Shown here piece after piece: positions 1 to 7,872 of a DNA stretch of 64,000 bases. The position numbers were made by a program, and so were the translations under genes. The stretch covers positions 1 to 64,000 of the forward strand of contig NZ_KI912496.1 in assembly GCF_000518785.1 (NCBI RefSeq), written 5' to 3'. Origin of the DNA: Paenirhizobium selenitireducens ATCC BAA-1503 (GTDB taxonomy: Bacteria > Pseudomonadota > Alphaproteobacteria > Rhizobiales > Rhizobiaceae). How positions within the stretch are numbered: the stretch's first letter is position 1; every line of letters starts with the position of its first letter. A model generated the notes under the pieces. It did not search any database and was not told where the DNA came from. It was given only the letters and a program-made list of their open reading frames with translations.

Positions 1-1
1 C

Positions 2-279
2 AAGCTGAAGAAGCTCTTGGCCGAAGCCATGCTGGACAATGCGATCCTGAAGGATGTCGCTTCAAAAAAATGGTGACGCCCGATGTGAAGCGGGATGCGG
101 TGGTTCACGTCTGCGCGCAGCACGGGGTGAGCCAGCGTCGGGCGTGCGAGGTTCTATCGGTGGATTTCTCGAGCATGCGATAGCGCAGCGTGCGGCCTGA
201 CAATGCGGCCATTCGGGAGGCGATGAAGAAGGTGGCGTCGGAGCGTCGTCGCTTCGGCTATCGCCTGGCCGACAGGTGA
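2..279 (+). pseudogene. Decayed IS3-family transposase remnant (OrfA end / OrfB start)
   Basis: The frame from base 2 reads KLKKLLAEAMLDNAILKD and stops at 74-76, which matches the C-terminal end of an IS3-family OrfA. A second frame starts at the ATG at 70, in the -1 frame and directly after a run of seven A (64-70). This is the usual IS3 frameshift or overlap arrangement. That OrfB-like frame reads MVTPDVKRDAVVH and later RRRFGYR, but is broken by an in-frame TAG at 181-183 where the family normally has a tyrosine, and it ends at 277-279 after 69 codons. No DDE catalytic domain follows. This is a dead fragment cut on the left by the window edge. No terminal inverted repeat or target duplication can be seen. 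Confidence 0.8.
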
Positions 280-335
280 TAGCCTTGCAATCATCGTAAG
301 GCGCCGTACCCACGTCATGCCCGATCGTCAGCCCT

Positions 336-728
336 TCAGGCGGCGGCGGACAGGTGTTCGTGGACGGCGAGCCAACGACCGTCGGGCTGGCGGGCAAAGA
401 CGATCGTTTCGCGTTCGTTGTTGGTCAGGGCCTCGCCGCCGATCGAGAGGTCTGTCTCCACCGCATGGGTGAAGATGGCGACGTCACCGAGAGGCTGAAC
501 GTTGCGGTTCGTCGAGCGGCAGCTGCGCACCTGGAAGCCGTCGCGGATCTCCCACAGCGCCCATTCCGCCTCGTATTCGGCTCGGTTTTCGAGCGTCCTG
601 TCGAGATTGTAGAAGATGAAGGTCGCGGCCGGCGAAAAGGCGTCGAAATAGGCCTTGGCGTCGTGGCGGCCAAAGGCTGCGACGAGGGCGTCGGCGGCGG
701 CAAGGACGGCGTTCGTGGTATCGGTCAT
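336..728 (-). CDS. SnoaL/NTF2-like fold protein
   Basis: A small protein of about 130 residues with the look of the SnoaL/NTF2-like (cone-shaped alpha+beta barrel) superfamily: an N-terminal helix (AADALVAAFGRHDAKAYFDAF), an aromatic-rich strand (ATFIFYN) and a C-terminal strand with RQPDGRWLAVHEHLS. Members are cyclases, isomerases or small-molecule binding proteins, and no specific reaction can be assigned. I chose the ATG at 728. A TTG at 764 would extend the frame by 12 residues and overlap the upstream TetR gene by four bases. It lies directly downstream of the TetR gene on the same strand and is probably co-transcribed with it. Confidence 0.7.
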   Translation of the reverse strand: MTDTTNAVLAAADALVAAFGRHDAKAYFDAFSPAATFIFYNLDRTLENRAEYEAEWALWEIRDGFQVRSCRSTNRNVQPLGDVAIFTHAVETDLSIGGEALTNNERETIVFARQPDGRWLAVHEHLSAAA

Positions 729-760
729 GTCTGTCGTTTCTGCGTGATTTACGGAATGGT

Positions 761-1387
761 TCAAACGGGTTTGACGCTGCTGATCAGCGCGGCGATCGGA
801 CGGTGCTGTTCGGCGACGCGGGACTTCAGCTCCTCAAGCGGCATGGTCTCGACCTTGCAGAACTCGATGAACATCAGGTTGAGGTTGTTGAAGAACACCT
901 CGCCCAACGCGCGGGTGTCCACGCCGGCGATGATGACGCCGCGGCGCTGCAGGGTCTCGATGAGCTGGACGACCTGGGCGCAGAGGCGCTGGTCGAGCTC
1001 GGTATAACGTTTCGACAGCGGCGTCTCCGGCTGCTGGATCGACGAGGCCATGGCCGTGCGCCACATCTCCTTGCTCAGATAGACGAGCGAGTGGTCGTAA
1101 TACTGGTTGATCAGCGCGCCGAGCGCCTCGTTCACGTTGAGCGGCGGGTTGGCGACGATCATTTCGCCGGCCTCCAGCACTTCGGTCACTTCCATCGAAA
1201 CGGTGGCGACAAGGATGTCGCCCTTGTTCTGGTAGTAGTTGTAGAGCGTGCCGACGGAGACCTCCGCCCGCTCGGCAATGTCCTCGATACGGGCGCTGTC
1301 ATAGCCCTGTTCGCGGAACAGGGTGGTGGCGGATTCGAGGATGCGGCGGTTCCTGTCTGCCTTCTGTCTGGCGCGCAATCCGGTCAT
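761..1387 (-). CDS. TetR/AcrR family transcriptional regulator
   Basis: 208 residues. The N-terminal TetR DNA-binding domain (about residues 9-57) is clear: ILESATTLFREQGYDSARIEDIA, then AEVSVGTLYNYYQNKGDIL, the canonical recognition helix plus tetra-helical motif. The C-terminal part (60-208) is a helical ligand-binding domain of unassigned subfamily. The start is preceded by AGGGAGG. The gene diverges from the polyamine-type ABC operon that begins at 1530, so that operon is its likely target. A 12-bp palindrome at 1433-1444 in the shared intergenic region is a candidate operator. The inducer is unknown, and by context would be the imported substrate or a breakdown product. Confidence 0.9.
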   Translation of the reverse strand: MTGLRARQKADRNRRILESATTLFREQGYDSARIEDIAERAEVSVGTLYNYYQNKGDILVATVSMEVTEVLEAGEMIVANPPLNVNEALGALINQYYDHSLVYLSKEMWRTAMASSIQQPETPLSKRYTELDQRLCAQVVQLIETLQRRGVIIAGVDTRALGEVFFNNLNLMFIEFCKVETMPLEELKSRVAEQHRPIAALISSVKPV

Positions 1388-1432
1388 CGGAACCTCCCTT
1401 GGAATCTCTTCAAAAATGAGATTGACTTAAAA

Positions 1433-1444
1433 AATGAATTCATT
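1433..1444. promoter_or_regulatory. Palindrome AATGAATTCATT, candidate TetR operator
   Basis: A perfect 12-bp palindrome in the 142-bp gap between the divergent TetR gene and the ABC binding-protein gene. It is flanked by a wider inverted pair, AGATTGA (1419-1425) and TCAATCT (1444-1450). A possible -35 element TTGACT lies at 1422-1427, so the palindrome would sit in the promoter spacer. TetR-family operators are usually palindromes of this kind. No binding evidence is available. Confidence 0.45.
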
Positions 1445-1529
1445 CAATCTTTTTCTCAAGGCGCCGATACGAGTGCCATTTTGATCAACGCGAGGGCTCG
1501 ACGGGGGTCTTCGACAAGAGGGAAACGAC

Positions 1530-2603
1530 ATGAAGAAAACCGTTCTGGGCGGGCTCTCCCGCCGCATGCTTCTCGCCACCGCCGCCGTTTGCACGCTTTC
1601 CGCCGGCGCCTCGGCGCAGGAAGAGCTCAACGCGCTCGTCTGGTGCGACCACACCGATCCGGCGCTGATCGAGCCTTTCGAAAAGGCCAACAACGTCAAG
1701 GTCAATCTCAAGGAATATGAAGGCACGGGCGCCGGCCTGTCGATCGTCGAGCAGTCGCGACCCGGCGACTGGGACGTCTTCGTCATCGACGGTGTCGACG
1801 TGCCGCGCGCGGTCGAGATGGGCCTTCTCGCCGAGATCCCGGCCGACAAGCTGCCGACGGCCGACATCTTCCCGGAAGTGCGGATGGAAGCCAACAACAC
1901 CAAGGACGGCAAGATATACGCCGTCACGGAGAAGTTCGGCTACAACACGATTTCCTACGACAAGACCAAGGTCGATCCGAAGGACATGGAAGACCTGTCG
2001 ATCTTCTGGTCCGACAAATACAAGGGTCGAATCGCCCTCTATGACTATTACCTGCCGATGATCGGCCTGACCGGGCTTGCCATCGGCAAGAACACCGCCG
2101 ACCTGACGGCCGCCGACCTTCCGGCGATCAAGGAAAAGCTATTCGAGATGAAGAAGGTCGCGCGCCAGGTGAGCGACGTCGTCGCCTCCCAGACCGCGCT
2201 CGTCAGCGGCGAAGTCGACATCATCCTCGGCGGCGGCGAATGGGTGACGGCCGGCCTCACCACGGAGAAGCCGAACCTCGACTGGACCGTGCCGAAGCAG
2301 GGCGCGCTGCGCTGGGCACAGTCGATCGGCGTCTTCAAGGACTCGACGAAGCAGGATCTGGCGGTCAAGTTCGTGCAGTACATCCTCAGCCCCGAAGGCC
2401 AGTCCAAGCTTGCGACCTCGTCCTGCTACTGGGGCATGCCGGCGAACTCCAAGGCCGGTGAAAAGCTGAACGACCAGCAGAAGACGGCGCTGCGCTGGGA
2501 CAAGCAGCCGGAATATCTGAAGAACACGCAGCTCTATCCGGTTGTCGATGCGGATCTCGACGCCGCGATGCAGGATGCCTGGACGGAGATGCTGCAGCAG
2601 TAA
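1530..2603 (+). CDS. Polyamine-type ABC transporter substrate-binding protein (PotD/PotF family)
   Basis: 357 residues with a Sec signal peptide (residues 1-29: KK, then a hydrophobic stretch ending in AGASA before QEE). The mature part follows the PotD/PotF fold of the extracellular solute-binding superfamily: an early LNALVWCDHTDPALIEPFEK, the segment WDVFVIDGVDVPRAVEMGLL, and YNTISYDKTKV in the hinge region. It is the first gene of an importer with two permeases and an ATPase. The family binds putrescine, spermidine or other small cationic or carboxylic compounds, and the true ligand here is unknown. The Shine-Dalgarno AGAGGGAAA precedes the ATG. It is followed by a 318-bp gap holding an inverted repeat, which may favour its expression over the permeases. 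Confidence 0.9.
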   Translation: MKKTVLGGLSRRMLLATAAVCTLSAGASAQEELNALVWCDHTDPALIEPFEKANNVKVNLKEYEGTGAGLSIVEQSRPGDWDVFVIDGVDVPRAVEMGLLAEIPADKLPTADIFPEVRMEANNTKDGKIYAVTEKFGYNTISYDKTKVDPKDMEDLSIFWSDKYKGRIALYDYYLPMIGLTGLAIGKNTADLTAADLPAIKEKLFEMKKVARQVSDVVASQTALVSGEVDIILGGGEWVTAGLTTEKPNLDWTVPKQGALRWAQSIGVFKDSTKQDLAVKFVQYILSPEGQSKLATSSCYWGMPANSKAGEKLNDQQKTALRWDKQPEYLKNTQLYPVVDADLDAAMQDAWTEMLQQ

Positions 2604-2614
2604 GCGGCTCTGGC

Positions 2615-2764
2615 GTGGATCCTCGGGGCAAGCCCGAGGATGACGACCGGGAGGTTGTTTCGTCGCGCCCAGGCCCCTCTGTTCAGTGCGCTCAGCCAGG
2701 GGGGCTGCCTGCTGCGGCATTCCCTCGATACTCAGTCATCCTCGGGCTTGACCCGAGGATCCAC
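2615..2764. repeat. Inverted 30-bp repeat pair, rhizobial intergenic (RIME-like) element
   Basis: The 30 bases at 2615-2644 are nearly the exact reverse complement of those at 2735-2764. The one difference is a G/T change beside the centre of each copy (GGGGCAAG versus GGGTCAAG). Each copy is itself a hairpin, with CCTCGGG paired to CCCGAGG around a CAAG or TTGA loop. This palindromic word is common between genes of Rhizobiales, and elements of about 100-150 bp bounded by such palindromes have been called RIMEs. Assignment to that family is from memory. The rest of the 2604-2921 gap holds no convincing gene. Confidence 0.7.
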
Positions 2765-2921
2765 GACCTTGCGGGCGACCTTTGCGGCACGCCCGATCGC
2801 CTCGGGAGACTGGGGCGAGATGAAGGGCCAGACATGCCTATGCGACTGCTACCGGATCCTATGGACACGGCCGTGACCGCAAGTTTCCCGAAACACCAGC
2901 CTTCAGCGTGAACGGAGTGTC

Positions 2922-3791
2922 ATGCCCATGACCGCCACTGCCCTTGAACGCGCGGAACGCCGCAAGGCCTGGGGATTTGCGCTGCCGGCGCTGCTCTGGA
3001 CCGTCGCGTTCTTCCTCATACCCTTTCTCTACATGGCGGCGATCAGCTTCTGGAAGCGCGAAGGCCGCGTCATCGTCGCCAGCTGGACGCTCGACAACTA
3101 CAACGCCTTCTTCGGTAAGGCGCATCTGCTGAAAGCACTGTTCAACTCGCTGGAGGTCACGGCAACCGTCACGGTCATCTCCGTCGTGCTTGCCTATCCG
3201 CTCGCCTGGATCATTGCCGAACGGGTACCGCGGCGCTGGCAGCGCTTCGCGCTGATCATGGCGATCCTGCCCTTCTGGACCTCCTACGTGGTCCGGTCCT
3301 ATTCCTGGCTGCTGGTTCTGTCGAAGGGCGGTGTCGTCAACCAGGCGCTGCTGTGGACCGGCCTGCTCGCCGAGCCGCTGGATCTCTCCGCCAATCGTAC
3401 CGGCACGGTGATCGGCTTCGTGCATTTCTTTGTCATGCTGCTGACGCTGACGATCTATGCCAATCTCGTGCAACTGTCGCCGAATTACCGTCGGGCCGCC
3501 GCCGATCTCGGGGCGAACGGCTTCCAGACCTTCTGGCATGTCATCCTGCCGCTGACGCTACCCGGCATCATGGTCGGCGCCTTCCTGACCTTCGTGCTGT
3601 GCATCGGCGACTACATCACGCCGCAGATCCTCGGCGGCAACAACGAACTCGTCCTGCCCCAGCTCATCATGCTGCAGCTTGGTCGCCGGGCGGATTTCCC
3701 GATGGCTGCGGCGCTGTCGCTGGTGCTGATGGTGGTCGTGACGATCGCCTATCTCGCCTGCGCCCGCTGGCTGAAGATGGAAAGGACCTGA
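2922..3791 (+). CDS. Polyamine-type ABC transporter permease (PotB/PotH family)
   Basis: 289 residues and about six membrane segments, the first near residues 14-38 (LPALLWTVAFFLIPFLYMAAISF). The EAA-type cytoplasmic loop that contacts the ATPase is visible as RRAAADLGANGFQTFWHVILPLTLPGI. Length and the TSYVVRSYSWLLVL segment are typical of PotB/PotH permeases. It begins 318 bp after the binding-protein gene, across the paired repeat, and is followed after three bases by the second permease, so 2922-8904 probably forms one transcript. It is expected to form the membrane channel with the next gene product. Confidence 0.9.
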   Translation: MPMTATALERAERRKAWGFALPALLWTVAFFLIPFLYMAAISFWKREGRVIVASWTLDNYNAFFGKAHLLKALFNSLEVTATVTVISVVLAYPLAWIIAERVPRRWQRFALIMAILPFWTSYVVRSYSWLLVLSKGGVVNQALLWTGLLAEPLDLSANRTGTVIGFVHFFVMLLTLTIYANLVQLSPNYRRAAADLGANGFQTFWHVILPLTLPGIMVGAFLTFVLCIGDYITPQILGGNNELVLPQLIMLQLGRRADFPMAAALSLVLMVVVTIAYLACARWLKMERT

Positions 3792-3794
3792 CCG

Positions 3795-4583
3795 ATGCGA
3801 CACCTGCAAACGGCGCTCGCCTTTTTCTATGCCGGCGCCATCTATGTCTTCATCTTCCTGCCCGTCGCCGTGCTCGTGCTGTTTTCCTTCCAGGACGGCA
3901 CCCTGCCGGTGCCGCCGCTGCACGGCCTGACCTTGCGCTGGTATGGCGAGATCTTCGCCGACGCCAAGCTGATGCAGGCGCTTTTCAACTCGCTGATCGT
4001 GGCGCTGGTCTCGTCTGCCGTGTCCTGCCTGCTCGGCTTCCTCGCGGCTTACGCCTTTGCCCGCTACAAGCTGCCGGGCTCCGGTCTCCAGCGGGCGCTG
4101 ATTGTCGCGCCGATGACGGTCAGCACCCTGATCATCGCGCTTGGCCTTCTGTCTGTCTTCAGCCGTCTCGATATCCAGCTTTCTCTATGGACGGTGGGTG
4201 TCGGACATGTGGTGATCAACCTGCCGCTCTGCTTTGCCATCATCTATGCCTCGATGGGCGGCCATCAGGTCAATATCGAGCGGGCGGCGCGCGACCTCGG
4301 CGCCAGGGACTGGCAGGTGATGGCGCTCATCACCGCGCCGATGCTGATGCCGTCGATCCTGGCCGCCTTCTTCCTGTCGGTCACCTTCAGCTGGGACGAG
4401 TTCATCATCGCTTTCCTGCTGTCGCGCTTCGACGTGACGCTGCCCGTCGAGATCTGGAGCATGTTGCGCTCGGGCCTCGACCCCAAGACCAATGCCATCG
4501 GCAGCGTCGTCTTCCTCATCTCGGTCGCGTTCCTGATCGTCATGGAACTCGCCGTCTTCAGAAAATCCGGGAAATCTTCATGA
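3795..4583 (+). CDS. Polyamine-type ABC transporter permease (PotC/PotI family)
   Basis: 262 residues with six predicted membrane helices. It has the PotC/PotI signatures FYAGAIYVFIFLPVAVLVLFSF near the N terminus and the EAA loop ERAARDLGARDWQVMALITAPML in the second half, then FLSVTFSWDEFIIAFLLS, typical of this subfamily. It is the partner of the preceding permease. Its stop codon overlaps the start of the ATPase gene (ATGA at 4580-4583), which indicates translational coupling. Confidence 0.9.
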   Translation: MRHLQTALAFFYAGAIYVFIFLPVAVLVLFSFQDGTLPVPPLHGLTLRWYGEIFADAKLMQALFNSLIVALVSSAVSCLLGFLAAYAFARYKLPGSGLQRALIVAPMTVSTLIIALGLLSVFSRLDIQLSLWTVGVGHVVINLPLCFAIIYASMGGHQVNIERAARDLGARDWQVMALITAPMLMPSILAAFFLSVTFSWDEFIIAFLLSRFDVTLPVEIWSMLRSGLDPKTNAIGSVVFLISVAFLIVMELAVFRKSGKSS

Positions 4584-5665
4584 CCGCCGACGTCTCGATC
4601 AGAAACGCCACGAAAGTCTTCGGCGCGTTCCGCGCGCTGGACAATGTCTCGCTCGACATCGCCGCCGGCGAGTTCATCGTGCTGCTTGGGCCCTCTGGCT
4701 GCGGCAAGACCACATTGCTCTCGATCCTCGGCGGCTTCATCGAGCCGACCTCGGGTACGATTGCCATCGGTGGCCGCGACATGACCCACGTCGCGCCGGC
4801 AAAACGTCCGACGACCACCATGTTCCAGGACTATGCGCTTTTCCCGCATATGCGCCTGCTCGACAATGTCGGGTTCGGCCTGCGCATGCGGGGCATGGCC
4901 AAGGCGGAACGGGATGAGAAGGCATTGTCGATGCTGGATCTGGTCGGGCTGAAGGCCTCCGCATCGAAGAAGCCGCATGAGCTTTCCGGTGGACAGCGGC
5001 AGCGTGTGGCCCTGGCGCGCGCGCTGGCGGTCGATCCCGACGTACTGCTGCTCGACGAGCCGCTGGGCGCGCTGGACCTCAAGCTGCGGCGTCAGATGCA
5101 GGACGAGCTGAAGGCGATCCAGAAGCGCGTCGGCACCACCTTCATCCACGTCACCCACGACCAGGAGGAGGCGATGGCGATCGCCGATCGGATCGTCGTG
5201 ATGAACCATGGGCATATCGAGGATGTCGGCGCGCCGTCGGAGATCTACATGCGGCCGCGTTCGCTGTTTGCCGCGGGCTTCATGGGCGAGGCCAATTTCC
5301 TGCCCGCAAGGGTGATCGGCATTACCTCTGGCGAGGTGCGGATCGAGACGGCGCTCGGCCGGGCGGTCATACCCGTTTCCGCCTTCACGGGTAGCATGCC
5401 GACCGCGGACCAGAAGGTTACGCTCTGCATTCGCCCCGAGCATTTCCGCTCGGCCGGCGAAGAGGGAGCAACCGTCGCGCTCGGCCGGGCGCGCATCACC
5501 GACAGCGCCTTCTTCGGCGCCCACCACCGCTGCCACCTGCAGCCGGAAGGGGCGCCCGACACAGTCATCACCGCTCATCTTCCACAGACGGCGGAGCCGC
5601 GCATCGGCGATATGCTTGATCTTACGGTGCCCGCCGATAGCATCGTCGCACTTGTCGAGGAGTGA
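4580..5665 (+). CDS. Polyamine-type ABC transporter ATP-binding protein (PotA/PotG family)
   Basis: 361 residues. The N-terminal ABC ATPase domain (about 5-235) has Walker A GPSGCGKTTLLS, the Q-loop MFQDYALFPHM, signature LSGGQRQRVALARA, Walker B VLLLDEPLGALD and switch histidine in HVTHDQEEA. The C-terminal third (about 245-361, starting FMGEANFLPARV) is a TOBE/MOP-like regulatory domain with the CIRPEHFR segment usual in this family. It energises import through the two permeases upstream. The frame is open far upstream, but the ATG at 4580, overlapping the permease stop, fits the domain boundary. Confidence 0.92.
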   Translation: MTADVSIRNATKVFGAFRALDNVSLDIAAGEFIVLLGPSGCGKTTLLSILGGFIEPTSGTIAIGGRDMTHVAPAKRPTTTMFQDYALFPHMRLLDNVGFGLRMRGMAKAERDEKALSMLDLVGLKASASKKPHELSGGQRQRVALARALAVDPDVLLLDEPLGALDLKLRRQMQDELKAIQKRVGTTFIHVTHDQEEAMAIADRIVVMNHGHIEDVGAPSEIYMRPRSLFAAGFMGEANFLPARVIGITSGEVRIETALGRAVIPVSAFTGSMPTADQKVTLCIRPEHFRSAGEEGATVALGRARITDSAFFGAHHRCHLQPEGAPDTVITAHLPQTAEPRIGDMLDLTVPADSIVALVEE

Positions 5666-5676
5666 GGAATCCCCCA

Positions 5677-6414
5677 ATGAAGCCACGCATGCGCGCCGAA
5701 GACTGGTACAGCGTGCGTCGTCTTGACGACGGCGTCACGTATATCTGCGAGCCTCACATCCAGGAGTTCTATCGCTGCAACATCTGGCATGTACGCGGCC
5801 GAGATCGCGACATGCTGGTCGACAGCGGCATGGGCGTCGTGTCGCTCCGGGAATGGGTGCCGCTGGTGACGGAGCGCGAGCTGATCGCGGTCGCCAGCCA
5901 CACCCATTTCGACCATATCGGCTGCCATCACGAGTTCGAGTGCCGCGCGGTGCATTCGGCCGAAGCCGACCTGCTGGCCAATCCGACGCGCGAAAATACG
6001 CTGGCCGATCCTTATGTCACCGACGAGATCTTCGACGCACTTCCGCCGGAACCCTATTGCTCGAAATGCTATGCGGTGAAGCGGGCGCCGGCGACGCGCA
6101 TTCTGGAGGATGGCGACGTCATCGATCTCGGCGACCGCCACTTCGAGGTGATCCACACGCCGGGGCATTCTCCCGGTGGCATCGCGCTCTACGAAAAGGC
6201 GACGGAAATCCTGTTTTCCGGCGACATCCTCTACGACGGTCCGCTGATCGAGGACACCTACCATTCGAATGCCGCCGACTATCTCGCATCGATGGAGCGC
6301 CTGCTGACGCTTCCGGTGCGGCAGGTCCATGGCGGCCATTTTCCAAGCTTCAGCGGCGAGCGCTACCGGGGCCTGATCTCCGGCTGGCTCGACGCCAAAC
6401 ACAAGACAATCTGA
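5677..6414 (+). CDS. Metallo-beta-lactamase-fold hydrolase
   Basis: 245 residues with the metal-binding signature HTHFDH at residues 75-80 (H75, H77, D79, H80), followed by the downstream ligands in HTPGHSPGG and SGDILYDG. This is the MBL-fold hydrolase superfamily, which includes glyoxalase II-like thioesterases, lactonases and other hydrolases. The substrate cannot be read from the sequence. It lies 11 bp after the transporter ATPase and 12 bp before an aldehyde dehydrogenase, so it probably processes the imported compound or a thioester/lactone intermediate. I chose the ATG at 5677. A GTG at 5662 overlapping the ATPase stop would add five residues. Confidence 0.85.
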   Translation: MKPRMRAEDWYSVRRLDDGVTYICEPHIQEFYRCNIWHVRGRDRDMLVDSGMGVVSLREWVPLVTERELIAVASHTHFDHIGCHHEFECRAVHSAEADLLANPTRENTLADPYVTDEIFDALPPEPYCSKCYAVKRAPATRILEDGDVIDLGDRHFEVIHTPGHSPGGIALYEKATEILFSGDILYDGPLIEDTYHSNAADYLASMERLLTLPVRQVHGGHFPSFSGERYRGLISGWLDAKHKTI

Positions 6415-6426
6415 CGGGAGTGACGC

Positions 6427-7860
6427 ATGCTCGACAAGCGCAAGTTCTACATCAACGGCCAATGGGTCGATCCGATCGCGCCCAACGACCTCGAGGTCAT
6501 CAACCCCGCGACAGAGCAGCCGATCGCCGTGATCTCGATGGGGACCGCCGCCGACATCGACCGCGCCGTTGCCGCCGCCAAGACGGCTTTCCAGAGCTAC
6601 GGCCGCACCAGCCTGGACGAACGCATCACGCTCCTGGAAAAGCTGCTTGCCATCTACAAGCGCCGCTATGACGAGATGGCCCGCACCATCACGCTCGAAC
6701 TCGGCGCGCCGATCACCATGAGCACGGAACAGCAGGCCCATGTCGGCGTCGGCCATCTCAAGGGCTTCATCGATGCCCTGAAGCGCATCAAGGTGCGCGA
6801 GGAACTGCCGAACGGCGATATCGTGCTGCGCGAGCCGATCGGCGTCTGCGGGCTGATCACGCCGTGGAACTGGCCGATCAACCAGATCGCGCTGAAGGTC
6901 ATCCCGGCGCTCGCGACCGGCAGCACCTGCGTGCTCAAGCCCAGCGAGTTCACACCGCTCAATGCGCTGCTCTATGCCGAGATGGTGCATGAGGCCGGCT
7001 TCCCGGCTGGCACCTTCAACCTGGTCAACGGCGACGGTCCCAATGTCGGGGCAGCGCTTTCGAAGCACAAGGATGTCGACATGATGTCGTTCACCGGCTC
7101 GACCCGGGCCGGCACGGCCGTCAGCAAGGATGCCGCCGATACCGTCAAGCGAGTCACGCTCGAACTCGGCGGGAAGTCGCCCAACATCGTCTTCGAGGAT
7201 GCCGACCTGGAAGAGAGAGTGACCGGCAGCGTGCTTGAATGCTTCAACAATTCCGGCCAGTCCTGCGACGCGCCGACACGACTTCTGGTGCAGCGTTCGG
7301 TCTACGACCAGGCCGTGGGGATCGCCCGCCGCGTCGGCAGCGAAGTCACGGTCGGCAATCCGGAAGAGGCCGGCGAGCACATCGGACCGCTCGTCAGCGA
7401 CATCCAGTATGGCCGCGTGCAGGCTCTGATCGAGGCTGGGATCGCCGAAGGCGCCGAGCTTCTCGTCGGCGGCCCCGGCAAGCCGGAAGGCTTCGAGACC
7501 GGCTACTACGTCAAGCCGACGATCTTTGCCGGGGTCAACAACCAGATGCGGATCGCGCGCGAAGAGGTTTTTGGTCCGGTGCTCGTCATCATCCCATTCG
7601 ACGCGGAAGAGGATGCGATTGAGATCGCCAACGACACGAATTACGGTCTGGCGGCCTACATTCAGTCCGGCGATCTCGACCGGGCCGAGCGTGTCGCCGG
7701 ACGCCTGCGCGCCGGCATGGTCCATATCAACGGCGCACCCCATCGCTATGGCAGCCCGTTCGGTGGTTACAAGCAGTCCGGCATTGGCCGCGAGGGCGGA
7801 ATTTTCGGGCTCGAGGATTTTCTCGAAGTGAAGACGGTCCATCGGCCGCGTGCAGATTGA
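6427..7860 (+). CDS. NAD(P)-dependent aldehyde dehydrogenase
   Basis: 477 residues, the normal length for the ALDH superfamily. Catalytic residues are in place: oxyanion Asn148 (TPWNWP), general base Glu246 (LELGGKSPN) and nucleophile Cys280 (SGQSCDAPTR). The cofactor segment SFTGSTRAGT is present, and the C-terminal GGYKQSGIGREGG is typical. It oxidises an aldehyde to the acid. With the neighbouring alcohol dehydrogenase it would take an imported or released alcohol through aldehyde to acid. No precise substrate class is evident. The start is supported by GGGAG upstream. Confidence 0.9.
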   Translation: MLDKRKFYINGQWVDPIAPNDLEVINPATEQPIAVISMGTAADIDRAVAAAKTAFQSYGRTSLDERITLLEKLLAIYKRRYDEMARTITLELGAPITMSTEQQAHVGVGHLKGFIDALKRIKVREELPNGDIVLREPIGVCGLITPWNWPINQIALKVIPALATGSTCVLKPSEFTPLNALLYAEMVHEAGFPAGTFNLVNGDGPNVGAALSKHKDVDMMSFTGSTRAGTAVSKDAADTVKRVTLELGGKSPNIVFEDADLEERVTGSVLECFNNSGQSCDAPTRLLVQRSVYDQAVGIARRVGSEVTVGNPEEAGEHIGPLVSDIQYGRVQALIEAGIAEGAELLVGGPGKPEGFETGYYVKPTIFAGVNNQMRIAREEVFGPVLVIIPFDAEEDAIEIANDTNYGLAAYIQSGDLDRAERVAGRLRAGMVHINGAPHRYGSPFGGYKQSGIGREGGIFGLEDFLEVKTVHRPRAD

Positions 7861-7872
7861 GAGTGATGTGAG

